In this document: positions 26,441 through 33,658 of the stretch, in pieces | Layout: the number at the start of each line of letters is the position of its first letter | Position numbering within the stretch: position 1 is the first letter of the stretch | Assembly (NCBI RefSeq): GCF_010682065.1 | Contig: NZ_JAAGWG010000024.1 | Coordinates: 28,806-92,805, forward strand | Reading direction: 5' to 3' | DNA from: Blastococcus saxobsidens | GTDB lineage: Bacteria; Actinomycetota; Actinomycetes; Mycobacteriales; Geodermatophilaceae | Length of the DNA: 64,000 nt | Translations under genes and position numbers: made by a program | Notes under the pieces: model-generated | Database searches by the model: none | Seen by the model: the letters and a program-made list of their open reading frames with translations, nothing else | Told to the model about the DNA's origin: nothing

Positions 26441-26788
26441 ATGGGGACAGGACCGCCGCCGGAACTCGAAGTCGCCCGTGTCGAGCGGTGGTGCCGGGAG
26501 CAGGTGCCCGCTGCCGTCCGGGACGCGCTCCGCATCGAGTGCGAGATCTCCGGCCGTGACAACACCATCGTCGAGCGACGGCCACCGTGGAACGGTCAGT
26601 CCCGGGGGGAGTGGATGAGCACCCCGGTGGCTCGGCTCCGCCATCTGAAGTCGCGGAGCATCTGGCGGCTCTACTGGCGCGGCAGAGACGGACGCTGGCG
26701 TGAGTGCCCCTCGCTGCCGTATGCCGCGTCGGTGGATCAACTCCTGGAGGAGCTCGAACGCGACCAGGATGCGCTCTTCTGGGGCTGA
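26441..26788 (+). CDS. DUF3024 domain-containing protein
   Basis: 115 aa. Family features: IECEISGRDNTIVERRPPW, SIWRLYWRGRDGRWRECP and the C-terminal EELERDQDALFWG. Function unknown. ATG at 26441 chosen because GGAGGAGAGG lies at a usable distance; ATGs at 26432 and 26393 are in frame. It ends the defence-like block; the following 62 bp hold nothing recognised. Confidence 0.82.
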   Translation: MGTGPPPELEVARVERWCREQVPAAVRDALRIECEISGRDNTIVERRPPWNGQSRGEWMSTPVARLRHLKSRSIWRLYWRGRDGRWRECPSLPYAASVDQLLEELERDQDALFWG

Positions 26789-26850
26789 CAACTCTGCTGG
26801 ACAGCCGAACGCCATGACCCGCCCTGCTCGGCAGCGCGCCGGACAGGTCC

Positions 26851-27969
26851 CTAGTTGGCGCGCGGGCCCGGGGCGTTCGCGACGTCGCCGGCCGGGTCCA
26901 GCGTCGGCCCGCCCGCCGGGCGGAGCAGCGGTCCCGGCGCGCCCACGCCGTCGCCCAGGGCGGCGACGAACTGGCGGAGCACCTCGTCGCCACGGTGGAA
27001 CGGCGCCCAGTCCAGCAGCTTGCGGGCACGGGTGGTGTCCAGCGCCGGCACCTGGGTGCCGATGTCCAGCCACCCCGGCTCGGTGGGCACGACGTGCGCG
27101 GCGTGCGCGGCGGCCAGGCCGGCCCGCAGCAGCAGCGCGGGGGTGGGCACCCGGAAGGTCCCGAGCGCGCGGGCCAGCGCGTCGGCGTCCATCAGCGGTT
27201 CGGCGGCGAGGTTGAACGGGCCGGGAGCCCGCCGGTCGATCATCCGCTCGATCGCGTCGGCGACGTCGTCGGCGTGCACGAAGGAGATCGCCAGCGCCGG
27301 CAGCGGGAGGGGCAGCATCCTGGCCACCGGACCGGGAAGCATCCGTGCCGCCCCGAAGAGCAGCGGGCCGAGGAAGTAGCGGCCGATCTCGCTGCTGGCC
27401 TCCGGCTGCAGCACCAGCGTGGGCCGGACGACGGTCAGCGCGGTGTCGCGGTGGCGGCCGAACACCCCGCGCACGACCTGCTCGGCGGCGGACTTGTCCC
27501 GGCTGTACTGGGCGCTGGGGATGCCGGTGGTGGGCCAGTCCTCGGTCACCCGGTGCCCGCGGGCTCCACCGGCGTAGGCGCCGATCGAGCTCATGTGCAC
27601 GAACTGGTCGACCCCGGCCGCGGCAGCCGCCCGGGCGACCCGGCGGGTGCCCTCGACGTTGACCTCGTGCAGCGCCTCGGGGTGCCGGCCCGGCTGGAGT
27701 GCCCAGGCCAGGTGGACGACGGCGTCGGCGCCGTCGACGAACTCGGCCACCTCCCGTTCGCTGGCCGCCTCGCCGAGGTCGGCGAGGTGCCAGCGCACTC
27801 CCTCGTAGGGCGCGACCGCCGGCGGGCGACGGCGGGCCAGTCCGCGGACCTCCGCCACGCCGGCCTTCGGGTCGGTCAGCCGGCGCAGCAGCGCGGTACC
27901 GACGTTGCCGCTGGCGCCGGTGACGGCGACCGTCTTGCCGGCGAGGTGACCGGGGGAGAAGTTCGGCAT
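26851..27969 (-). CDS. NAD-dependent epimerase/dehydratase (extended SDR)
   Basis: 372 aa. Rossmann motif AVTGASGNVGTALLRRL near the N-terminus, VVHLAWALQ, active-site SSIGAYAG and YSRDKSAAE (Tyr-x3-Lys), then RPTLVLQPEA. Extended SDR family acting on nucleotide sugars or other NAD-linked substrates; the specificity is unknown. No membrane anchor, although a Pro/Leu-rich stretch (ARMLPLPLPALAISF) is hydrophobic. ATG at 27969. Confidence 0.88.
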   Translation of the reverse strand: MPNFSPGHLAGKTVAVTGASGNVGTALLRRLTDPKAGVAEVRGLARRRPPAVAPYEGVRWHLADLGEAASEREVAEFVDGADAVVHLAWALQPGRHPEALHEVNVEGTRRVARAAAAAGVDQFVHMSSIGAYAGGARGHRVTEDWPTTGIPSAQYSRDKSAAEQVVRGVFGRHRDTALTVVRPTLVLQPEASSEIGRYFLGPLLFGAARMLPGPVARMLPLPLPALAISFVHADDVADAIERMIDRRAPGPFNLAAEPLMDADALARALGTFRVPTPALLLRAGLAAAHAAHVVPTEPGWLDIGTQVPALDTTRARKLLDWAPFHRGDEVLRQFVAALGDGVGAPGPLLRPAGGPTLDPAGDVANAPGPRAN

Positions 27970-28063
27970 GACCTGCCGCTACCCGGCTCTCCTCCGGGCA
28001 ACCGAGGTCAGGTGGCCCGGATCGCCGGACGCCGCCGGCCGGTGGCCCCCGTCCGCGCGGTCC

Positions 28064-29428
28064 TCAGCGGGCGCGCGGGGCGGATGTCGGTCCGTGGGCG
28101 ACGCCCTGGTCCAGGGCCTGCCCGCGCAGTTCGGGCAGGCCGAGGGCGGCGACCGCGGCCAGCAGGAAGAAGGCGGCGAAGACGCCGAACACCAGGCCGG
28201 TGCCGCCGGTGTCCACCAGCAGCGGCACGCACAGCGGGGCGATGATCGAGGCGATCCGGCCGAAGCCCGCAGCGGCGCCCGCGCCGGTCGCGCGGAGGGC
28301 GGTCGGGTAGATCTCCGGCGTCACCGCGTACAGGGCGCCCCAGGCGCCGAGGTTGAAGAACGACAGCACCATGCCGGTCACCAGGATCGCGGTGTCGGCC
28401 TCGGCGGCGGCGAACATCCCGGCGCCGACCGCGGACCCGACGAGGAAGGTGGCCAGCGTGGGACGCCGGCCCCACTTCTCGATCAGGTAGGCCGCGACCG
28501 CGTACCCGGGCAGCTGGGCCAGCGTGATGATCAGCGTGTACTGGAAGGACTTCACCAGCGAGAAGCCGTCGTTGAACAGCAGCGTCGGGAGCCAGATGAA
28601 GGCGCCGTAGTACGCGAAGTTGATGCTGAACCACACCACCCAGAGCGCCGCCGTGCGGGAGCCGGTCCCGGCCGCCCACAGCGCACCCACCCGCGCCGGC
28701 CTGGCCGGGGGTGCCGGCGGCGGCGACGGCACCGGTTCCACGTCGGCCGACCGCTCGAAGCGGCGGACCGTGGCCTCGGCCTCCTCGGTGCGGCCGCGCA
28801 GCTCGAGGAAGCGCACCGACTCCGGCAGCCCGCGCCGGACGACGACGGCGTACAGCGCCGGCACCGCGCCGATCGCCAGCGCCCACCGCCACCCGTCGTC
28901 GCTGCTCGGGACGACGAAGTAGCCGATCAGCGCGGCGAGCGTCCAGCCCACCGCCCAGAACGCCTCGAGCAGCACGACCACCCGCCCGCGGACCCGGGCC
29001 GGGGCGAACTCGCTCACCAGCGTGGAGGCCACGGGCAGCTCGGCGCCCAGGCCGAGGCCGATGAGGAAGCGGAAGACCAGCAGCGCACCGACCGACCAGG
29101 ACAGGGCGGCGGCGCCGGTGGCCACCCCGAAGACCAGCAGGGTGAGGGCGAACACCTGGCGGCGGCCGTACCGGTCGGCCAGCAGCCCGCCCAGGGTGGC
29201 GCCGAGCGCCATCCCCACGAAGCCGATGGACCCGATCAGCGACACCTCGCCGTTGGAGAGCCCCCACTGCGCGACGAGCGCCGTCATCACGAACGAGATG
29301 AGGCCGACGTCCATGGCGTCCAGGGCCCAGCCCATCCCGGAGCCGACGACCAGCCGGCCGTGCTCGCGGGTGAAGGGCAGGCGGTCGAGGCGCTCGGCGC
29401 GGGTGAGCCGGGACGTCGTGTCCTTCAT
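28064..29428 (-). CDS. MFS transporter, sugar/aromatic-acid porter type
   Basis: 454 aa, 12 predicted spans. Sugar-porter-like motifs GGLLADRYGRRQVFAL (loop 2-3), RFLIGLGLGAELPVASTLVSEF, RGRVVVLLEAFWAVGW, and the second-half EKWGRRPTLA. The central loop is Pro-rich (PVPSPPPAPPARPARVG). Resembles metabolite:H+ symporters; substrate unknown. ATG at 29428; its gene is 27 bp downstream of the hydrolase on the same strand, so they are likely co-transcribed. Confidence 0.9.
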   Translation of the reverse strand: MKDTTSRLTRAERLDRLPFTREHGRLVVGSGMGWALDAMDVGLISFVMTALVAQWGLSNGEVSLIGSIGFVGMALGATLGGLLADRYGRRQVFALTLLVFGVATGAAALSWSVGALLVFRFLIGLGLGAELPVASTLVSEFAPARVRGRVVVLLEAFWAVGWTLAALIGYFVVPSSDDGWRWALAIGAVPALYAVVVRRGLPESVRFLELRGRTEEAEATVRRFERSADVEPVPSPPPAPPARPARVGALWAAGTGSRTAALWVVWFSINFAYYGAFIWLPTLLFNDGFSLVKSFQYTLIITLAQLPGYAVAAYLIEKWGRRPTLATFLVGSAVGAGMFAAAEADTAILVTGMVLSFFNLGAWGALYAVTPEIYPTALRATGAGAAAGFGRIASIIAPLCVPLLVDTGGTGLVFGVFAAFFLLAAVAALGLPELRGQALDQGVAHGPTSAPRAR

Positions 29429-29454
29429 GCGGGGAAGTCTCCCAACCGGTGTGG

Positions 29455-30282
29455 TCAGGCGCGCACGTGGGCGGTGACCAGCTCGGCGGTGCGCTCGGCG
29501 GCCAGCTCGGGGATCCAGTGCGTCACGTCGTCGAGGACCTCCAGCCGGTAGAAGGCGTCGACGAAGCGGGCGGTGTCCTCGGTGGCGGCGCGGCCCAGGA
29601 AGGCGTCGCCGGTGCTCCAGACGTGCAGGGTCGGCACGTGCACCGTGCCGACCGGGTCGCGCCCGCTCCACGGCAGCGCGCGGTACCAGTTGATCGCCGC
29701 CGTCAGCGCGCCCGGCTCCTGCATCCGCCGCACGTACCGGTCGACGTCGGCCCCGGGCAGCCCGCCGTGCTCGAGCATCCGGCGCATCGCCGCGCCGTCC
29801 CCGGCGAGCAGCAGCCGCTCGGGCACGACCGGCAGCTGGAAGAGCCCCATGTAGTAGGAGCGCAGCCCCTGGTCGCTGGTCACCACGGCCCGGGCCATCG
29901 CGCCGGGGTGGGGCACCGACAGGGCCGTCAGCGTCCGCACGCGCTCGGGGTACCAGGCACCCAGCGCCCAGCCGACGATGCCGCCCCAGTCGTGGCCGAC
30001 GACGTGTGCGGAGTCGAGGCCGGCGGCGTCGAGCAGCGCCAGCACGTCCTGCGCCGTCTCGCGCAGCCGGTAGGCGCCGCGTCCGCGCGGACGGGCCATG
30101 GGGGAGTAGCCGCGCTGGTCGGGCGCGAGCGTGCGCAGCCCGTGCTGGTGCAGCGCCGGTGCCATCCGGTCCCAGGCGGAGGAGTCCTGCGGGAAGCCGT
30201 GCAGCAGGACGACGGGTTCGCCGTCGTCGGGCCCGGCGTCGCGGACGTCGAAGGTGAGGCCGTCCCGGCGGTAGCTGTCCAC
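29455..30282 (-). CDS. Alpha/beta hydrolase, epoxide-hydrolase-like
   Basis: 275 aa. Oxyanion motif VVLLHGFPQDSSAWD, nucleophile elbow VVGHDWGGIVGW with an Asp nucleophile (as in epoxide hydrolases and haloalkane dehalogenases, not the Ser of esterases), cap region RYVRRMQEPGALTAAINWYR and catalytic His in DDVTHWIPE. The Tyr residues of the cap (SYYMGLF) fit an epoxide hydrolase. GTG at 30282 is the best start, without a Shine-Dalgarno sequence. Confidence 0.88.
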   Translation of the reverse strand: MDSYRRDGLTFDVRDAGPDDGEPVVLLHGFPQDSSAWDRMAPALHQHGLRTLAPDQRGYSPMARPRGRGAYRLRETAQDVLALLDAAGLDSAHVVGHDWGGIVGWALGAWYPERVRTLTALSVPHPGAMARAVVTSDQGLRSYYMGLFQLPVVPERLLLAGDGAAMRRMLEHGGLPGADVDRYVRRMQEPGALTAAINWYRALPWSGRDPVGTVHVPTLHVWSTGDAFLGRAATEDTARFVDAFYRLEVLDDVTHWIPELAAERTAELVTAHVRA

Positions 30283-30325
30283 GAAGCTGATGCTGCCTCG
30301 CGCGGAGCGCGATGTCGCGACGAAG

Positions 30326-30401
30326 GGGGCCCGGAGGGTCCGCTGAGGAGCGACAGGAGCCGCCCCGCGAGGCGGTACGAGGAGCGGGGCCCGGAGGGTC
30401 C
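30326..30401. repeat. Pair of 16-bp direct repeats, 60-bp spacing
   Basis: GGGGCCCGGAGGGTCC occurs at 30326-30341 and again, identical, at 30386-30401, exactly 60 bp apart, in the 213-bp gap between the hydrolase and idi. Nearby GAGGAGCG-type words also repeat. Role unknown; may be a dispersed element of this genome or paired binding sites. Confidence 0.6.
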
Positions 30402-30495
30402 CCGACGAGGACCGGAAAGGGCTCCACGCAGCCGGGGAACGGTAGGTGGCCGCGGTGTCGTCCGGAGGACGACGAAGTAATGGACAATCCCTCCC

Positions 30496-31020
30496 ATGGA
30501 GCTGATCGTGCTGGTCGACGACGACGGGCGGGAGATCGGCACGATGCCCAAGCCCGAGGTGCACCACGGCGAGACGCCGCTGCACCGGGCCTTCTCCGCC
30601 TATCTGTTCGACGAGGCGGGCCGGCTGCTGGTCACCCGGCGCGCGGCGGACAAGCAGACCTTCCCCGGCATGTGGACCAACACCGTGTGCGGCCATCCCG
30701 GTCCGGGCGAGGGCGACGACGCGGCGATCGCCCGCCGGGCCGGCTTCGAGCTGGGCCTGGGCGTGGCCGACCTGCGCCCCGCGGTGCCCGGCTACCGCTA
30801 CCGGGCGGAGTTCCTCGGCGTGGTCGAGAACGAGATCTGCCCGGTGTACATCGGCCGGTTCACCGGCAGCCCGGCGCCCGACCCCAGCGAGGTGGGCGAG
30901 TGGGAGCTGCTCGACTGGGCCGCCTTCCGCCGTCGCCAGGAGACCGAGGGTGACGCCTGGTCGCCCTGGTGCCGGGAGCAGGCGCGGCTGATCGAGGACG
31001 CCGGGCTGCACTCCGTGTGA
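30496..31020 (+). CDS. idi: Isopentenyl-diphosphate delta-isomerase, type I
   Basis: Interconverts isopentenyl and dimethylallyl diphosphate for isoprenoid and carotenoid synthesis. 174 aa with Nudix-like fold: catalytic Cys in MWTNTVCGHPGPGE and catalytic Glu in VVENEICPVYIG, plus HRAFSAYLFDEAGRLLVTRR. Length matches the family. ATG at 30496; GACAAT 13 nt upstream may be the -10. It is convergent with the GGDEF-EAL gene, 3 bp between the stops. Confidence 0.95.
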   Translation: MELIVLVDDDGREIGTMPKPEVHHGETPLHRAFSAYLFDEAGRLLVTRRAADKQTFPGMWTNTVCGHPGPGEGDDAAIARRAGFELGLGVADLRPAVPGYRYRAEFLGVVENEICPVYIGRFTGSPAPDPSEVGEWELLDWAAFRRRQETEGDAWSPWCREQARLIEDAGLHSV

Positions 31021-31023
31021 CGC

Positions 31024-33645
31024 TCAGGCCGGGGCCAGCTCGTCGGCCGGGCCGCTCCGGTGGGCCGCCAGCGCCTGGGTGCTGCGCCGCACCGCTGACG
31101 CCGCCATGACGGCGCGGACCGCGTCCGCCTCGATCGGCTCGCTGAACAGGTAGCCCTGCGCGATGTCGCAGCCGAGCGCGGCCACCATCTCCGACTGCTG
31201 GGCCGTCTCGATGCCCTCGGCGACGGTGAGCAGGCCGAGGGTGCCGGCCAGCTCCACGATGGCGCGGGTGATCACGTCGTCGTGGGCGTCGCGGCCCAGG
31301 CCGTCGATGAACTCGCGGGCCACCTTGAGCATGTCGAGCGGGAAGCGGCGCAGGTAGGCCAGGGAGGAGTAGCCGGTACCGAAGTCGTCGATGGCGATCC
31401 GCACCCCGACGCCCTTGAGCGCCCACAGCCTGGCCGCGGCCGCCTCGCGGTCGTGCATCAGCACCGTCTCGGTGATCTCGAGGACGAGCCGGTGGGGCTC
31501 GAGCCCCGACGTGGCCAGTGCGGCGCAGACCTGGTCCACGATCCGGTCGTCGGCGACCTGCCGGGCCGACAGGTTCACCGTGACGAGGAAGTCGGCCCCC
31601 TCCGGGCTCTCCGCCACCCAGCGGGCGGCCTGCGTGCAGGCGTCGCGCAGCACGAGCTCGCCGATCTGCGTGATCAGTCCGCTGTCCTCAGCCAGCCCGA
31701 TGAACTGGTCGGGCGAGCGCAGCCCGTCCACCGGGTGCTCCCACCGGACCAGCGCCTCGGCACCGATCGGGCGGCCCGTGCGCAGGTCGATCAGCGGCTG
31801 GTAGACCGTGCGCAGCTCGCCGGCCCGGATGGCGCGGGCCAGGTCGGCCGTCGAGTCCGCCCGGGAGGACGTGCTGTCGCCCAGCGCGGGGTCGTAGACC
31901 AGGAAGTCGTGGCCGCCGGAGCGCTTGGCCGTATACATGGCGACGTCGGCGTGCCGGACGAGGGTGTCGGCGTCGCAGTCCGCATCGCCGAGGGCGACGC
32001 CGATGCTGGCTCCCACGGTGGCGACGGCGTCGTCGCCGAGCAGCACGGGGACGTCGAACTGCGCGCGGATCCGGTCGATGACCCGGCTCACGCCGAACCG
32101 GTCGATCGGCCCGTCCAGCAGGACGACGAACTCGTCACCGCCCATGCGTGCGGCGGTGTCGGACGGCCGGAGGCAGCCGCGCAGCCGGTCGGCGACGGTG
32201 CGCAACAGGATGTCCCCGGCCTCGTGGCCGTAGGTGTCGTTGACCGGCTTGAAGCCGTCGAGGTCGAGGTAGAGGACCGCGGGGAAGACCTGGGTGCGGC
32301 CGGCCCCGGCGACGGCGTGCCGCACGCGGTCCAGGAACAGCGTGCGGTTGGGCAGCCCCGTCAGCGGGTCGTGCAGCGCCTGGTGCCGCAGCTGCTCCTT
32401 GAGGTCGGTCACCTGCCGGAGGTTCTCCTCGAGGCGGCCACGCTCCAGCGACGTCGCGACGTGCCGGGCGAAGGTGTCCAGCAGGGCCAGGTCACGGGAG
32501 GTGAAGGTGGTGACGTCGCCGATGCGGCCGCCGACGAGCAGCAGCCCGTGCACGCGGTCCTCGGTGCGCAGGGCGGCGGCGACGGCGTCCTTGAGCCCGC
32601 GGCCGGCGGCGTAGGTGTCCAGGGGGGCACCGCGTCCGTTGCCGGACCGGGTGATGAGCGCGCCGGAGGCGGTGGCCAGGCGGAGCAGCCGGTCGTGCTC
32701 GTCGGCGTCGTCGAGGGGGACCATGACCACGGCCTCGGCGCCCTCGCGGCTGCGGCTGACGGTGGCGCCGTCGGCGCCCTCGGGGCCGACCAGCACGAGC
32801 TCGGCCATCTCGGCCCGGAACGCCGAGCGCACCGAGTCGAGGAAGTCGCCGAGTGCGGCCTGCGTGTCGCCGGCGTGCAGGAGCGAGGTGACCTCGTGGA
32901 GCAGCCGCAGGTTGTCCTGCTGCTCCCGGGCTCCGGTGTAGGCGCGGTAGGCCACGACGATGCCGATGGTCGGGAGGGCCAGCAGGGCCACCGCGGCGGG
33001 GTCGTGGACGGCGGTGCGGGCGACGAGCAGCCCCACGGCGGCAGCCGCGACCGCCGCGGGGACGGTCAGGGCGCACATCGCCACGAAGGCCTGGGTGTCG
33101 GACCGACCCTCGGAGATGCTCATGACCGCGAAGATGCAGGCGTTGCCGACCAGGGTGGCCACGACGACGGCGACGAGGGCCGCCAGCCATGACCAGGTGG
33201 CCGGGATGGGTGCGGACAGCAACGAGTGGACCGTGACCGCCACGGAGCCGGTGAGGGCGAACAGGGCGGTGTTGAAGGCGAGCTTCAGCCCCCGCTGGCG
33301 GCGGTGCAGGACCAGCGCGGCCGCCACCCCGACCACCTGGGCCAGCACCAGGGCCCCGGGGGAGACGAGCACCAGGCCGGCGGCCATGAAGAGGTCGCTC
33401 ACGGAGAAGGTGTGCGCATCCCTGTTGACCTGGACGTGCACGGGAAAGATCTCGCTGACGGCGAAGGCCGCCGCCCAGAGCACCCACGGCAGGGCCATGG
33501 CCGTGGGTGCCACGGGGAGCGGGCGGACGACGATGACGAACAGCGCCACCGCAGTCGCGGCCAGCACGCCCGTCAGCAGCATGATCCGCTGGGGAACGCT
33601 CAGCCGGTGCACACCGGACCGGTTCCCGGAGACACCGTTCGTCAT
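31024..33645 (-). CDS. Membrane-bound GGDEF-EAL c-di-GMP enzyme with GAF domain
   Basis: 873 aa from the ATG at 33645. Seven or eight hydrophobic segments (roughly residues 15-235), a GAF-like domain (about 245-405), GGDEF (about 415-575; LYLDLDGFKPVNDTYGHEAG and ARMGGDEFVVLL, intact) and EAL (about 595-840; GAEALVRWEHP, TVNLSARQ, EITETVLM, IDDFGTGYSSL, VAEGIETAQQ, intact). Both activities look possible. A GAGGAGG site overlapping the upstream S8 protease stop gives good spacing to ATG 33645. It is co-transcribed with the S8 gene, 13 bp apart. Confidence 0.93.
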   Translation of the reverse strand: MTNGVSGNRSGVHRLSVPQRIMLLTGVLAATAVALFVIVVRPLPVAPTAMALPWVLWAAAFAVSEIFPVHVQVNRDAHTFSVSDLFMAAGLVLVSPGALVLAQVVGVAAALVLHRRQRGLKLAFNTALFALTGSVAVTVHSLLSAPIPATWSWLAALVAVVVATLVGNACIFAVMSISEGRSDTQAFVAMCALTVPAAVAAAAVGLLVARTAVHDPAAVALLALPTIGIVVAYRAYTGAREQQDNLRLLHEVTSLLHAGDTQAALGDFLDSVRSAFRAEMAELVLVGPEGADGATVSRSREGAEAVVMVPLDDADEHDRLLRLATASGALITRSGNGRGAPLDTYAAGRGLKDAVAAALRTEDRVHGLLLVGGRIGDVTTFTSRDLALLDTFARHVATSLERGRLEENLRQVTDLKEQLRHQALHDPLTGLPNRTLFLDRVRHAVAGAGRTQVFPAVLYLDLDGFKPVNDTYGHEAGDILLRTVADRLRGCLRPSDTAARMGGDEFVVLLDGPIDRFGVSRVIDRIRAQFDVPVLLGDDAVATVGASIGVALGDADCDADTLVRHADVAMYTAKRSGGHDFLVYDPALGDSTSSRADSTADLARAIRAGELRTVYQPLIDLRTGRPIGAEALVRWEHPVDGLRSPDQFIGLAEDSGLITQIGELVLRDACTQAARWVAESPEGADFLVTVNLSARQVADDRIVDQVCAALATSGLEPHRLVLEITETVLMHDREAAAARLWALKGVGVRIAIDDFGTGYSSLAYLRRFPLDMLKVAREFIDGLGRDAHDDVITRAIVELAGTLGLLTVAEGIETAQQSEMVAALGCDIAQGYLFSEPIEADAVRAVMAASAVRRSTQALAAHRSGPADELAPA

Positions 33646-33658
33646 CGTCGTCACCTCC

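Noticed and set aside
19559..26850. Attachment-site direct repeats or integrase bounding the restriction island
   Set aside because: No integrase, no tRNA at either edge and no matching long direct repeats were found by eye.
28064..30487. A single 807-residue fused protein on the minus strand
   Set aside because: The MFS part starts at ATG 29428; the upstream part of this frame is antisense or out of frame to the alpha/beta hydrolase, which has its own intact frame. No fusion.
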